Positions 17,912-26,780 of a DNA stretch of 50,770 bases are shown piece after piece (position 1 is the stretch's first letter; every line of letters begins with the position of its first letter). This DNA comes from Fimbriimonadia bacterium (GTDB lineage: Bacteria > Armatimonadota > Fimbriimonadia > Fimbriimonadales > GBS-DC): positions 80,001 to 130,770 of the forward strand of contig JAHCHP010000010.1 in the NCBI GenBank assembly GCA_026129765.1, written 5' to 3'. The notes beneath the pieces are model-generated. The model searched no databases and was not told where the DNA came from. It saw only the letters and a list, made by a program, of their open reading frames with translations. The position numbers were made by a program, and so were the translations under genes.

Positions 17912-18237
17912 ATCGAAAGGATTATTTTGTGATTTTAGGTGTCGTTGCGCTGTTCAGTTTTTTAGGGGGGGTAGTCGGCAGTCGAACCCTGATGCCAGCG
18001 CATGCGCAAAAACAGCCGAAACCGGCAGATGTCACTCTGACCAAGTCGCTGAAAGTGGTCGATGACGCGGGCAACACGCGCCTGGAGATCGGCACGCCGT
18101 TTGGCGAACCCGCCATCTTTTTGTATGACAGCGAGGGTCGCTCCCGCGCTTGGTTCCGCCTGCGTCGCGACAATGATGCCTCGATCATGTTTGTGGATAA
18201 AGAGGACAAGGTCGTTTGGCAAACGCCCGAAAAATAA
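17908..18237 (+). CDS. Small membrane-anchored protein of unknown function
   Basis: A 109-residue protein I do not recognise by name. An N-terminal transmembrane segment (FVILGVVALFSFLGGVVG) is followed by TLMPAHAQKQ, which resembles a signal-peptide end. A compact domain of short repeats then follows: VVDDAGNTRLEIGT, FLYDSEGRSRAWFRL, MFVDKEDKVVWQT. Each repeat is a strand-turn-strand with an Asp/Gly turn, as in proteins built of short beta-hairpin blades. It overlaps the thioredoxin-NHL gene by ATGA and precedes acpS by four bases, so it is almost certainly translated with the former. A structural partner of the NHL protein is a reasonable guess but unproven. Confidence 0.7.
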   Translation: MNRKDYFVILGVVALFSFLGGVVGSRTLMPAHAQKQPKPADVTLTKSLKVVDDAGNTRLEIGTPFGEPAIFLYDSEGRSRAWFRLRRDNDASIMFVDKEDKVVWQTPEK

Positions 18238-18241
18238 ATCG

Positions 18242-18601
18242 ATGATTCAAGGTATCGGCATCGATGTGGTCGAAATCCAACGGATTGAAGGCGCGCTCGC
18301 CAAACGCCCCGCCTTTCTTGAGCGGATTCTCACCGAAGCGGAGCGCGAATTATGCCCGCAGGGGCAGCGTCTTCCGGAGTTCTTAGCCGGACGCTGGGCA
18401 GCGAAGGAGGCAGTCGCCAAAGCGCTGGGCAGACCGCTCCGGTGGCATGAGGTGGAGATTTTCCCCAGCCGGATGGGCGCGCCCCAAGCGCGTCTACACG
18501 GCAGAGCCGCCATGCATGCGCAAAATGGCAGGCTGCTGGTGAATATCACACATACCCATCAGGTCGCGGCAGCCGTCGCTGTGTGGGAATCGGAATCATG
18601 A
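18242..18601 (+). CDS. acpS: Holo-[acyl-carrier-protein] synthase
   Basis: A 119-residue phosphopantetheinyl transferase, normal AcpS length, that moves 4'-phosphopantetheine from CoA to apo-ACP. The N-terminal GIGIDVVEIQRIE holds the magnesium-binding Asp, and AGRWAAKEAVAKALG holds the conserved Glu and Lys. The C-terminal HTHQVAAAVAV matches the usual SHxxxYAVA end. The start chosen is the ATG at 18242, four bases after the previous stop. The stop overlaps the purN start as ATGA. Its place in an operon with purN is opportunistic rather than pathway-based. Confidence 0.94.
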   Translation: MIQGIGIDVVEIQRIEGALAKRPAFLERILTEAERELCPQGQRLPEFLAGRWAAKEAVAKALGRPLRWHEVEIFPSRMGAPQARLHGRAAMHAQNGRLLVNITHTHQVAAAVAVWESES

Positions 18602-19233
18602 GCAGCGCTCCCGTCCGGATCGCGATTTTGGTCTCTGGCAAAAGCCGCGGCTCCACAATGGAGGCGATTATTCGCGCCTGCCAGCAGGGCAGAATCGAGG
18701 GTCAGGTCGCTTGTGTGATTGGCGTTCGCCCCGATTCGCCCGCCTTAGAAAAAGCGGAGACACTGGGAGTTCGCGCCTTTGCTCTGAACCCGAAGTCATT
18801 TCCCGAGGACGATGCTTACGGCAGCGCGTTGATGGAGACCTTGATTGGCGCGGAAATCGACCTTATTTGTCTGGCAGGTTATATGCGCCTGCTGCCCCTG
18901 CCCATCGTCCGCCATTTCAAGGGGCGCATTATGAACATTCACCCTGCCCTGCTGCCCCTATTCGGTGGGCGGGGTATGTATGGCGAACACGTGCATCGCG
19001 CGGTGATTGAAAGCGGGATGAAAGTGGCGGGCTGCACTGTTCATTTTGTGGACGAAGCGTATGATACCGGTCCCATCATTCTGCAAACCACGATTCCTAT
19101 TGAGCCAAACGATACCCCTGAAGCCTTGGCGGCGCGCCTGCTGCCTGTGGAGCATGAGACCTATATCCGCGCCGTGCAATTATTCGCTGAAGGAAAGCTT
19201 CGCATGGAAGGACATCAAGTGAGGGTGGAATAA
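18598..19233 (+). CDS. purN: Phosphoribosylglycinamide formyltransferase
   Basis: A 211-residue GAR transformylase of de novo purine synthesis, transferring a formyl group from 10-formyl-THF. It has the N-terminal IAILVSGKSRGSTMEAII, the AGYMRLLP folate-site motif, the catalytic NIHPALLP (Asn and His) and VDEAYDTGPII (catalytic Asp). The segment FGGRGMYGEHVH is typical of a common subgroup rather than the E. coli FKGLHTH form. The ATG at 18598 overlaps the acpS stop, so the N-terminal extension of the longer open frame is not used. The downstream folate enzyme (MTHFR fusion) gives a mild one-carbon context. Confidence 0.95.
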   Translation: MSSAPVRIAILVSGKSRGSTMEAIIRACQQGRIEGQVACVIGVRPDSPALEKAETLGVRAFALNPKSFPEDDAYGSALMETLIGAEIDLICLAGYMRLLPLPIVRHFKGRIMNIHPALLPLFGGRGMYGEHVHRAVIESGMKVAGCTVHFVDEAYDTGPIILQTTIPIEPNDTPEALAARLLPVEHETYIRAVQLFAEGKLRMEGHQVRVE

Positions 19234-19256
19234 GGGATTGGCTTAAGGCAAGTGGG

Positions 19257-19262
19257 TATCAT
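19257..19262 (+). promoter_or_regulatory. -10 box of a probable leaderless promoter
   Basis: TATCAT preceded by GGG ends six bases before the ATG at 19269. No ribosome-binding site is seen in the 35-base gap after purN. Confidence 0.4.
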
Positions 19263-19268
19263 ATTGAT

Positions 19269-21137
19269 ATGCATATCACACGGCGCGAGTTTCGCGAACG
19301 GTTAGAATCGGGCGTTTTAGTGGTGGATGGCGCGATGGGAACCCTGCTTTCCGCCCAAGAGATACCACTCCCTTACGATTTAGCCTGCATCACGCATCCC
19401 GATAAAGTGTCTGCGGCTCATCGCGCCTATTACGAAGCGGGCGCGAGGCTCATCGAGACTAATACCTATTGCGCGAACCGCCTGAAACTGCTCACAACTG
19501 CCGAGCGCATCTCCGATGTCTCGCTTCTGAACACAAAAGAGATTGGCGAGTGGGTCTTGCGCGTGAACCGGGATGCGGTACGCTTGGCTCGAAACGCGGT
19601 GGGTGAAGATGCCTTGGTATTTGGCGCGATCGGTCCGGTGGGAAAACCGTTGGAACCGATGGGACCGACCCGCTTAGAAGAGGCAGCGAAAGCCTTTGAA
19701 GAGCAGATTCGCGCCTTAGTGGAGGGCGGCGTCGACGGCTTTCTTTTGGAGACATTTACCGATCTGTTAGAGCTCAAAATCGCGTGTGATATAGCGCGCC
19801 GTTTTGCGCCTGACCTGCCGATTATCGTTAGTAAAGCCTTTGTTGAGGATGGCGAGTCGCTGATGGAAGGCTTGCCCGAACATTTTGCGCGGGAAGCGAG
19901 CCAGTGGGATATCGATGGGCTGGGCGCGAACTGCGTCGTGGGTCCCCAGCGCATGTTGGACATCATACGGAGCTTGGCGTTGGGCGCGGAACTGCCCATT
20001 TTGGCGATGCCCACCCCCGGATTGCCCCAACGGGCGCGCGGTCAGGTGGTTTACGACATCCAGCCCGACTATTTAGGTAAATACGCGGTCCGTCTGGCAG
20101 AAGCGGGCGCTCGAATGGTGGGAGGCTGCTGCGGAACTACTCCCGACCATATTCGCGCCATCAGCCAGCAAGTCGCTTCGCTCAAGCCCTCCAAGTTGCC
20201 CCATGCGGTTGCCAATGTCCGCGCCCGAACCCGCGAAGAAAAGCCTTTGCCCGCTGCGGAACCCAGCCGGTTTTCCCAGAAACTGGGCAAAGAGCGCGTG
20301 ATTACGGTGGAGTTAGATTTGCCTCGGGGCTTGAATATGCAGAAGGTATTTGATGGCGCGCGGCTGCTGAAAGAGCATGGAGTCGATCTGATCGATATCT
20401 CTGACGGCGCGCGCGCGCGACTGCGGATGAATGTCATCGCGATCTCTCATTTAATTCAAGAACAGACAGGCATCGAAGTGATGATGCATTTCGCCTGTCG
20501 CGACCGCAATCTGCTGGCGATTCAATCGGACTTGCTGGGCGCGCACGCGCTGGGAATTCGAAACATTCTGGCGATTACGGGCGACCCCGCCCAGATCGGC
20601 GATTATCCATCGGCAACAAGTGTGTTTGATGTCGACTCCATTGGGCTGACGCGAATCTTGCAACGTTTCAATGAAGGCTACGATTTGGCAAGCAACTCCA
20701 TCGGGATGCGCGCCAACTTCACGATCGCGGTCGCCTACAACCCCTTGGCATATGACCTGCCCGCTGAGCAAGACCGCCTGCGTCGCAAGGTGGAAGAGGG
20801 CGCGCAGGTAATCTATACGCAACCGATTTTCGAGGTAAAAGTCGCGGAGGCGACCGCAGCGTTTGTTCGTTCATTGAACCGTCCCTGGCTGATTGGGGTG
20901 CTGCCCCTGCGCAATACGAGGCATACCGAGTTTATGCATAATGAGGTGCCGGGCATCTCGATTCCAGACGCCATCCGTCATCGCATGGCGAACGCGCCCG
21001 AAGAGGACGCGCTCACGACTGGCATCGAGATCGCGCAGAACTTCCTTCGTGAAACAGCATCTTTGGCGGATGGAATCTATCTGATGCCGCCCGCTGGCAG
21101 CGCGCAAATAGCATTGCGAACTTTGGAAGGGATTTAA
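19269..21137 (+). CDS. Bifunctional homocysteine S-methyltransferase / methylenetetrahydrofolate reductase
   Basis: A 622-residue fusion of the YitJ type. Residues 1-310 form a homocysteine methyltransferase barrel, with LVVDGAMGTLL at the start and the zinc cysteines in GANCVVGP and GGCCGTTPDHI. Residues about 330-622 form a MetF-like reductase, with VTVELDLPRG, HFACRDRN, NILAITGDP, and the FAD-binding ARANF-like GMRANFTIAVAYNP and IYTQPIFE. The same polypeptide can therefore reduce methylene-THF and methylate homocysteine, though whether methyl-THF is the direct donor is not known for this family. It probably has its own leaderless promoter. It is convergent with the cytochrome-like gene, with a 51-base gap. 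Confidence 0.9.
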   Translation: MHITRREFRERLESGVLVVDGAMGTLLSAQEIPLPYDLACITHPDKVSAAHRAYYEAGARLIETNTYCANRLKLLTTAERISDVSLLNTKEIGEWVLRVNRDAVRLARNAVGEDALVFGAIGPVGKPLEPMGPTRLEEAAKAFEEQIRALVEGGVDGFLLETFTDLLELKIACDIARRFAPDLPIIVSKAFVEDGESLMEGLPEHFAREASQWDIDGLGANCVVGPQRMLDIIRSLALGAELPILAMPTPGLPQRARGQVVYDIQPDYLGKYAVRLAEAGARMVGGCCGTTPDHIRAISQQVASLKPSKLPHAVANVRARTREEKPLPAAEPSRFSQKLGKERVITVELDLPRGLNMQKVFDGARLLKEHGVDLIDISDGARARLRMNVIAISHLIQEQTGIEVMMHFACRDRNLLAIQSDLLGAHALGIRNILAITGDPAQIGDYPSATSVFDVDSIGLTRILQRFNEGYDLASNSIGMRANFTIAVAYNPLAYDLPAEQDRLRRKVEEGAQVIYTQPIFEVKVAEATAAFVRSLNRPWLIGVLPLRNTRHTEFMHNEVPGISIPDAIRHRMANAPEEDALTTGIEIAQNFLRETASLADGIYLMPPAGSAQIALRTLEGI

Positions 21138-21188
21138 GTATTAGACGGAGCTTCGCCCTTCAACAGGGGAAACGATGTTGGGCGTTCC

Positions 21189-24100
21189 CTACCCCAAAAA
21201 TTCTTTGCTTAAGACCAATCCTTTCAACAGGCTTTTGATCGATTGCTTACTGGTGCGGGAGTTTTCCCACAAGCGTTTGTAAAGTGTTCTTTCTTCCAAT
21301 TGGTATCGCATATCGCGCCCGAACAGCAGTTGGAAATGGGTGTTGATCATCGCTCGCGTGAACCGTTCCTTACGAACGACTTGAGCTGCGAACGCTTCCA
21401 TGCCCTGCCCTTTGAATGGGTAAGACACCACCGCATTTTGATCGCTGTCATCAATCGGATTGCCTTTATCGTCCTTCTCAATGTAATCGCCTTGATCGTT
21501 CCATCGCAACCGCTGGTACGCCAGCGGGGTCAAGACCTTATGACACGAATAGCAAGCCGATCCCGGTTGTGTTGTGGAGGCAGCCGTTGCCGTCCTGCGC
21601 GCCTCCACAATTTCCGGAGGGACCTCAAACACATATCCCAAGAACTTCTCTGCCACGACCGCTGCATAATTGAAGTGGGGTAAGCCGGGCTTACCTTTGA
21701 TAAAACCTTTCATCGTCAACAAACCGGTTTTGCCATGCTGAGCTGGGCGAGCCTGCTTCCGCATGGCTGGGTCTACTGAGTAATCTGCGGTCATAATCTC
21801 TGAGAAGGGACGGTTGTTGAACGCGACATAGCTCCAGAGCCTCGCCGGTTCATCCTCTTCGGGAGTGCCTCGGCTCTCCAACAGCAAGCGTATCCGCCGG
21901 AAATAGTAATCCTGAAACTCGCTTCCTTTCAAATAGCTATCGACCAGTGCCTCTAAAGACGCGCCTTTATCCACTTGCGCTACTTCTGCCAAAGTGGGGG
22001 GTCTGCCAATTAAACCCTGCGCGATTTTTACCAGCTGAAGCCGTTTTTTCTGTTTGGCATCTTGCGTTCTTGTTAGAGAGGGCGGCGCGCTGAACAAGAA
22101 ATCAGGGTGTTTCATCAACGCTTGGCATAATCCTTCCCACCCCGCTTGATGGGGCGAAAAGAGCGGAGTGACAAAACTGATCTTTGCGCCCTGCCCTTTC
22201 AGTTGAACGCGCGGTCCGCCGATTTGCCGCCAAGTGAATTGGATCGGGGTCTGTTGAGTGTTGTAGGTTGCGGAAGCGTCGATGGTGATGGTCGCGCCCG
22301 AATGGCTTCGGACAGGTGACTGAACTCGGATAATAGGGGTGGATGCCGAAGCCCGCACAATGAGGGGTGTTCGGGTTTCCACATACTCTCTGGAAGGATA
22401 ATGCATATGCAATCGGTAGAACTGATTGGGCTGCCACTGCTTGGCTTTTGCAGGTTTGTAAATTAGTTTTAACTTGCCTTTGTTCTTGTTTTCGTCGGAA
22501 AGCAGTTTCGGTCCCACCGTGTTGTATGCCTCGAACTCGCCCTGCTTGAACTCGGTCCATGGCTCGTTGCCTTCTGCTTCGCGCGCTCGGATCATCACCG
22601 TTTCGCCCTGCGTAGGCACAAACTTCATCGCGTCTGCTGTCACGGTTCTGCGCGTGCCGCTGTTGGAAAGCTCCACGCCTTGAGAGCCGTTTTCAAACTG
22701 AAACTGAGTCTTGCTGTCCCAATATGGGCGCGTGTCTACCGTTTGGTCAATCCAAAAATGGGCTTCTCCTTTGGGCGGCATGGGCGGCGCGGGCGGTAAG
22801 GCGATTCGGTGAGTGTCGTGAGAATAAACCTCTATGGGAGTGGCTGCCGACATGTACCGATCTTTATAGACCCGGTAGACCAGTTTCAATTCATATTTGC
22901 CGTCCTGTTCCACCTTAAGCGGCATGGTAATGTGGCTGTCGCCTTTGTTTTCCCCGTTGTCATGATAGACCTGTTTATCGCGTTTCCACGCGCCTTCCAC
23001 TTGGACCTCTTTGTCGGTCGCTTTGAATCGGATAATCTCCTCTTTTGGTAAGGGTCCCTTCAGCTCAACTGCCACGATGGATACCACCCCGTAGGTACTG
23101 GTGTTGGTCAACCGCAATCGCTGACCATTGTCCTTGGCTTTCAGCGTCACAGGCTGGGAGAATGTGTGGGTTCCCAAATCGCTGTCAGGGTCAGATTTGG
23201 TTTGATCCGCCCACTCCTGCTGCAGCGAATAGGCAGACCGCGCGACGGGAATCGCAATGCTTTGCAAGGTAGTTCGTCCCTGAGCATCGCGCGCGATGAG
23301 TTCGAATTGAAGGTCATACTCATCAGGGGTCAGTTGGTTTTTCGCTTTGTAAAGGCTTTGGATCAACTGGAACGACTTTTGCATTTCTTGCGGGTTCGCA
23401 TCTCGGAACAGCAGGCGGTTGTAAACACGCTGGATCGCGCGGGTATAGGCTGCATCGGGCGATTTCATCTTCAATGGGTCGGGCAGGTCATCTGGGAAAT
23501 TTTGGAAGGGACCACTCCGTTGGAGATAGGCGCGCGAGGCGACATCCCGCGCTAAGTGGTCTAAACCGCTCAAATATTGCGCGGTAGGACGATTAGTTTC
23601 GCTGAAGGAACGCCGGAAATCTGCGCCGCCAAACATTGTTACATTCTCATCAAATCGGTTGCGTTCGTCCCGTGTCCAATCATCGCCAAAGATGGTTTTG
23701 ACTTTCTGGCGAAGCTGCCAATAGGTCAAGAAGTTCTGGCTGGGCTGCGCCGCGGTTTTTACCCCATAAGGCAGTTCCAACGAGAGGGGGAATATCTCAT
23801 CCAACTGCACTTGGTGTTCGCGCAAGGTTTTGGTTACCCGCTCACTGAACGCTTTCAACTGGTTGATTTGCGCCTTTGTCCACCGGTCGCGCGGTTTGGG
23901 AGGCATTCGTTTTTCATCGTCGGCATCGGTCAAGCGGGCGAGTAAAGAGTGATGCGCCTCCGATTCAAAGTACCCCCCTTCCAACAATAGCCGGAAAGTC
24001 GCGCGCGGGTCTTTGCTTAAGTCTAAGGGAGTGCGTTTGGGTTTCGCATGGCAAAGAATGCAATCGGAGTCTTGTAGGATGCCCCATAACTCTTTCGTGA

Positions 24101-24245
24101 ATTGTTGTTCCAGCGTTTTGATCGCGTTGAGCGCGGCAGGCGAAGGCGCAGGAGCCGCGCCCGGCGGCGCGCCGGTTGAGGGCATCAACGCATAAGTAAT
24201 CAGAAAAATCAGCGTGCCATAAAAGGCGGTTTTCTTCAACAGCAT
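21189..24245 (-). CDS. Large planctomycete-type cytochrome c protein (PSCyt1/DUF1588-like)
   Basis: A 1018-residue exported protein. A hydrophobic N-terminal signal (YGTLIFLITYALM) precedes a first haem site, CILCH, inside a segment with SKDPRATFRLLLEGGYFESEAHHSLLARL and DDEKRMPPKP. These phrases are typical of planctomycete cytochrome C-like domains. A DUF1592-like helical region follows, then several beta-sandwich segments (residues about 340-680, including a PKD-like RSHSGATITIDASATYN). The C-terminal DUF1588-like helical part contains a second haem site, CYSCH, followed by LTPLAYQRLRWND. GGGAGA upstream supports the ATG at 24245. The usual partner gene, a DUF1501 or DUF1552 protein, is not adjacent. 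Redox role and substrate are unknown. Confidence 0.8.
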   Translation of the reverse strand: MLLKKTAFYGTLIFLITYALMPSTGAPPGAAPAPSPAALNAIKTLEQQFTKELWGILQDSDCILCHAKPKRTPLDLSKDPRATFRLLLEGGYFESEAHHSLLARLTDADDEKRMPPKPRDRWTKAQINQLKAFSERVTKTLREHQVQLDEIFPLSLELPYGVKTAAQPSQNFLTYWQLRQKVKTIFGDDWTRDERNRFDENVTMFGGADFRRSFSETNRPTAQYLSGLDHLARDVASRAYLQRSGPFQNFPDDLPDPLKMKSPDAAYTRAIQRVYNRLLFRDANPQEMQKSFQLIQSLYKAKNQLTPDEYDLQFELIARDAQGRTTLQSIAIPVARSAYSLQQEWADQTKSDPDSDLGTHTFSQPVTLKAKDNGQRLRLTNTSTYGVVSIVAVELKGPLPKEEIIRFKATDKEVQVEGAWKRDKQVYHDNGENKGDSHITMPLKVEQDGKYELKLVYRVYKDRYMSAATPIEVYSHDTHRIALPPAPPMPPKGEAHFWIDQTVDTRPYWDSKTQFQFENGSQGVELSNSGTRRTVTADAMKFVPTQGETVMIRAREAEGNEPWTEFKQGEFEAYNTVGPKLLSDENKNKGKLKLIYKPAKAKQWQPNQFYRLHMHYPSREYVETRTPLIVRASASTPIIRVQSPVRSHSGATITIDASATYNTQQTPIQFTWRQIGGPRVQLKGQGAKISFVTPLFSPHQAGWEGLCQALMKHPDFLFSAPPSLTRTQDAKQKKRLQLVKIAQGLIGRPPTLAEVAQVDKGASLEALVDSYLKGSEFQDYYFRRIRLLLESRGTPEEDEPARLWSYVAFNNRPFSEIMTADYSVDPAMRKQARPAQHGKTGLLTMKGFIKGKPGLPHFNYAAVVAEKFLGYVFEVPPEIVEARRTATAASTTQPGSACYSCHKVLTPLAYQRLRWNDQGDYIEKDDKGNPIDDSDQNAVVSYPFKGQGMEAFAAQVVRKERFTRAMINTHFQLLFGRDMRYQLEERTLYKRLWENSRTSKQSIKSLLKGLVLSKEFLG

Positions 24246-24424
24246 CGACAATGTCTCCCACTCAACAACGATTGTAAACCCATCGTTACTTTCTTCTGTT
24301 GGACGCTGAAATCCTTCTGTTTGTTAGCAAAAAGGGTATTGCTTACCAAGACGCATCACTTTTCTCACACAGAATCGACTGGAACAGACAGGAAAATCGG
24401 AGCCGGCAGCCGAAAATAAAAGGT

Positions 24425-25993
24425 ATGATTGTACAAAGCCCCTATCCTCGTGTGGAAATACCGGAAGTTTCGTTGCCTGAATTTGTTTTGGGTCAGGTGG
24501 AACAATGGGGAGACAAGCCCGCGTTCATCGACTCCTTAACAGGCAGATCTATGACCTACACACAGTTCGCGCAAGGCGCGCGACGGTTGGCAGCGGGTCT
24601 GGCGGCAAGCGGATTTCAGAAAGGCGATGTCTTTGCGATTTACTGCCCGAACTGCCCCGAGTACGCGGTCACTTTCCATGGGGTGGCGTTGGCGGGCGGA
24701 GTCAATACGACCATCAACCCGCTCTATACGGTGGACGAACTGCATTTCCAGTTGGTGGACGCCAACGCGAAACGGCTGCTGACGATTCCCACCTTTTTAG
24801 AAAAGGCTTTGGAAGCGGTCAAGGATACTCCAGTAGAAACGGTCTACGTTCTGGGCGAGGCGGAAGGCGCGGTTCCCTTCGCATCGCTGTTTTCCTCCGG
24901 CGAAGAACCGCCCAAGATAAAGGTGAATCCGAAAGAAGATTTAGTGGTTATTCCCTACTCCAGCGGCACGACCGGTATGCCCAAAGGGGTGATGTTGACT
25001 CATCATAACTTGATATCGAATGTGGTTCAGACGCTGGCAGTAGAGAAAATGGCGGCAGACGAAGTATCGGTCGGAATTCTACCGTTCTATCATATCTATG
25101 GCATGGTGGTGATCATGAACATGAGCCTTTATGCCGGTTCGTTGGTGGTAACAATGCCCCGCTTCGAGCTGGATGCCTTCCTCAAAGTGATTCAAAATTA
25201 CAAAGTGAACCGCGCCGCGCTGGTGCCTCCGATTATCCTCGCGCTGGCGAAACACCCGCTCATTGATGAGTTCGATTTGAGTTCGCTCAACTATATCACC
25301 TCGGGAGCTGCGCCGTTGGGAGCAGATTTGGCGGCGGCATGCGCGAAACGGCTCAATTGCATTGTGAAGCAAGGTTACGGTCTAACAGAAACAAGCCCTG
25401 TAACCAACATCATGCCTAACGCCGACTCGCAAAGCAAACCTGGCTCGGTCGGTCCCCTGGTGCCGAACACGGAAGCCAAAGTGGCGCATTTGGAAACCGG
25501 CGAACCGCTACCACACGGCGAGGAGGGCGAAATTTGCATTCGCGGTCCTCAGGTGATGAAGGGCTACTTGAACAACCAAGAAGCGACAGCAGCGATGATC
25601 GATTCGGAGGGCTGGCTCCACACCGGTGACATCGGTTATTGTGATGAACAGGGTTATTTCTACATTGTTGACCGCGCAAAAGAGTTGATCAAGTACAAAG
25701 GTCTGCAAGTCGCGCCTGCTGAATTAGAAGCGCTGCTCTTGACCCACCCGGCGGTTGCCGACGCGGCGGTGATACCCAGCCCGGATGAAGAGGCAGGCGA
25801 AGTGCCAAAGGCGTTCTTGGTGCTGAAACAGGAGGTCGATCCGCAAGTCATTCTGGATTACATCGCAGGACACGTCGCGCCTTACAAAAAGATTCGACTT
25901 TTTGAGATTGTGGATCAGATTCCCAAATCGCCTTCTGGCAAAATCTTGAGACGCTTGTTGGTACAGCGCGAACGCGAGCGAAAACAAATTTAA
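24425..25993 (+). CDS. Long-chain acyl-CoA / 4-coumarate-CoA ligase-like AMP-binding enzyme
   Basis: A 522-residue adenylate-forming ligase that activates a carboxylic acid to acyl-AMP and then acyl-CoA. It has all core motifs: the P-loop YSSGTTGMPKGV (about residues 177-190), YGLTETSP (A5), GWLHTGDIGY (A7), DRAKELIKYKGLQVAPAELE (A8) and the catalytic lysine in PKSPSGKILRR (A10). The layout and the PYSSGTTG motif resemble 4CL and medium/long-chain acyl-CoA ligases; the exact substrate cannot be read. The start at 24425 matches the family N-terminus; upstream in-frame codons show no conservation. It is convergent with birA, 11 bases away. Confidence 0.88.
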   Translation: MIVQSPYPRVEIPEVSLPEFVLGQVEQWGDKPAFIDSLTGRSMTYTQFAQGARRLAAGLAASGFQKGDVFAIYCPNCPEYAVTFHGVALAGGVNTTINPLYTVDELHFQLVDANAKRLLTIPTFLEKALEAVKDTPVETVYVLGEAEGAVPFASLFSSGEEPPKIKVNPKEDLVVIPYSSGTTGMPKGVMLTHHNLISNVVQTLAVEKMAADEVSVGILPFYHIYGMVVIMNMSLYAGSLVVTMPRFELDAFLKVIQNYKVNRAALVPPIILALAKHPLIDEFDLSSLNYITSGAAPLGADLAAACAKRLNCIVKQGYGLTETSPVTNIMPNADSQSKPGSVGPLVPNTEAKVAHLETGEPLPHGEEGEICIRGPQVMKGYLNNQEATAAMIDSEGWLHTGDIGYCDEQGYFYIVDRAKELIKYKGLQVAPAELEALLLTHPAVADAAVIPSPDEEAGEVPKAFLVLKQEVDPQVILDYIAGHVAPYKKIRLFEIVDQIPKSPSGKILRRLLVQRERERKQI

Positions 25994-26004
25994 GCGATTC
26001 GGTA

Positions 26005-26712
26005 TTATACCCCCCGCGCATGATAGGTAAGATGTTCGTTGCTGTCGGGGAACCGTAAACGCAGTTGGAAGTTTGTCTCCACGCGAACTGCCTCCCCCAC
26101 TGGCTGTTCCGGTAAATCCAAAGCGATATATCGTCTTCCTCGGGTCGCGTCCCGCTCATGCCATAGCGGGTAGAGCGCATCTGCGGACAACACGATCAAA
26201 TGTTGGAGGTTCTCCCACAGGAGTTGAATCATGAACTCCCGATCCAACTCCGGCAGCGGCGTATCCAAGCCCATATGTGCCGAAATCGCGGTCTCCTGCA
26301 ACGAGTCTGGAAACGACTCTTGGGTCAAGTTAATGCCCACACCGATAATTGCCGACTGTTGGATCACCTCCACCAGCACACCGCCCAGTTTCATACCATG
26401 CAGCAACAGATCATTGGGATATTTCAGCATCACCGGTGGCAGCATGGGGATGGCAGTCTCCAGCATGCGCGCGCAAGCCAACGCTGCTGCTACCCCCAAA
26501 AGTCCCGGGTTCTCTTCAACAGGCGGGTCCCACATCACCAACGAAGTCAACAAGCACGCGCCCGGCTCATCCAGCCATTCCGAGTCCAATCTGCCCCGCC
26601 CTGCCGTTTGATGATCGGTATAGACCGCCGCATATTCTCTGTTCCCGGTCTGCGCCCATTCGCGAGCGATGATTTGAGTGGATGGGGTTTCAGGCACAAA
26701 GAGAATGTTCAT
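26005..26712 (-). CDS. birA: Biotin--[acetyl-CoA-carboxylase] ligase (monofunctional)
   Basis: A 235-residue biotin protein ligase with no N-terminal helix-turn-helix, so it ligates biotin but should not act as the biotin repressor. Visible motifs are ETPSTQIIAREWA (start of the catalytic domain), the biotinyl-AMP loop TAGRGRLDSEW, and LKYPNDLLLHGMKLGGVLVE with the catalytic lysines. GVGINLTQ follows. The C-terminal small domain is present. The ATG sits seven bases after a TATAAT box, indicating a leaderless transcript. It is divergent from gcvPB across a 68-base region that holds promoters for both. Confidence 0.92.
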   Translation of the reverse strand: MNILFVPETPSTQIIAREWAQTGNREYAAVYTDHQTAGRGRLDSEWLDEPGACLLTSLVMWDPPVEENPGLLGVAAALACARMLETAIPMLPPVMLKYPNDLLLHGMKLGGVLVEVIQQSAIIGVGINLTQESFPDSLQETAISAHMGLDTPLPELDREFMIQLLWENLQHLIVLSADALYPLWHERDATRGRRYIALDLPEQPVGEAVRVETNFQLRLRFPDSNEHLTYHARGV

Positions 26713-26719
26713 GGCTAAG

Positions 26720-26725
26720 ATTATA
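26720..26725 (-). promoter_or_regulatory. -10 box of birA, leaderless
   Basis: On the minus strand TATAAT ends seven bases before the birA ATG at 26712. There is no Shine-Dalgarno sequence between them. Confidence 0.55.
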
Positions 26726-26758
26726 CTCGGTTCCCGATGAACGCGATTTCGGGTATTA

Positions 26759-26764
26759 TATAAT
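26759..26764 (+). promoter_or_regulatory. -10 box of gcvPB with a short leader
   Basis: TATAAT lies 16 bases before the ATG at 26781, with GGAGAG nine bases upstream of that ATG. This is a leadered promoter, in contrast with the divergent birA promoter 40 bases away. Confidence 0.5.
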
Positions 26765-26780
26765 TGGAGAGAAATTCGGA

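Noticed and set aside
21138..21188. Rho-independent terminator between the MTHFR fusion and the cytochrome gene
   Set aside because: A CGCC...GGCG stem with a bulge can be drawn, but pairing is broken and no T run follows on either strand.
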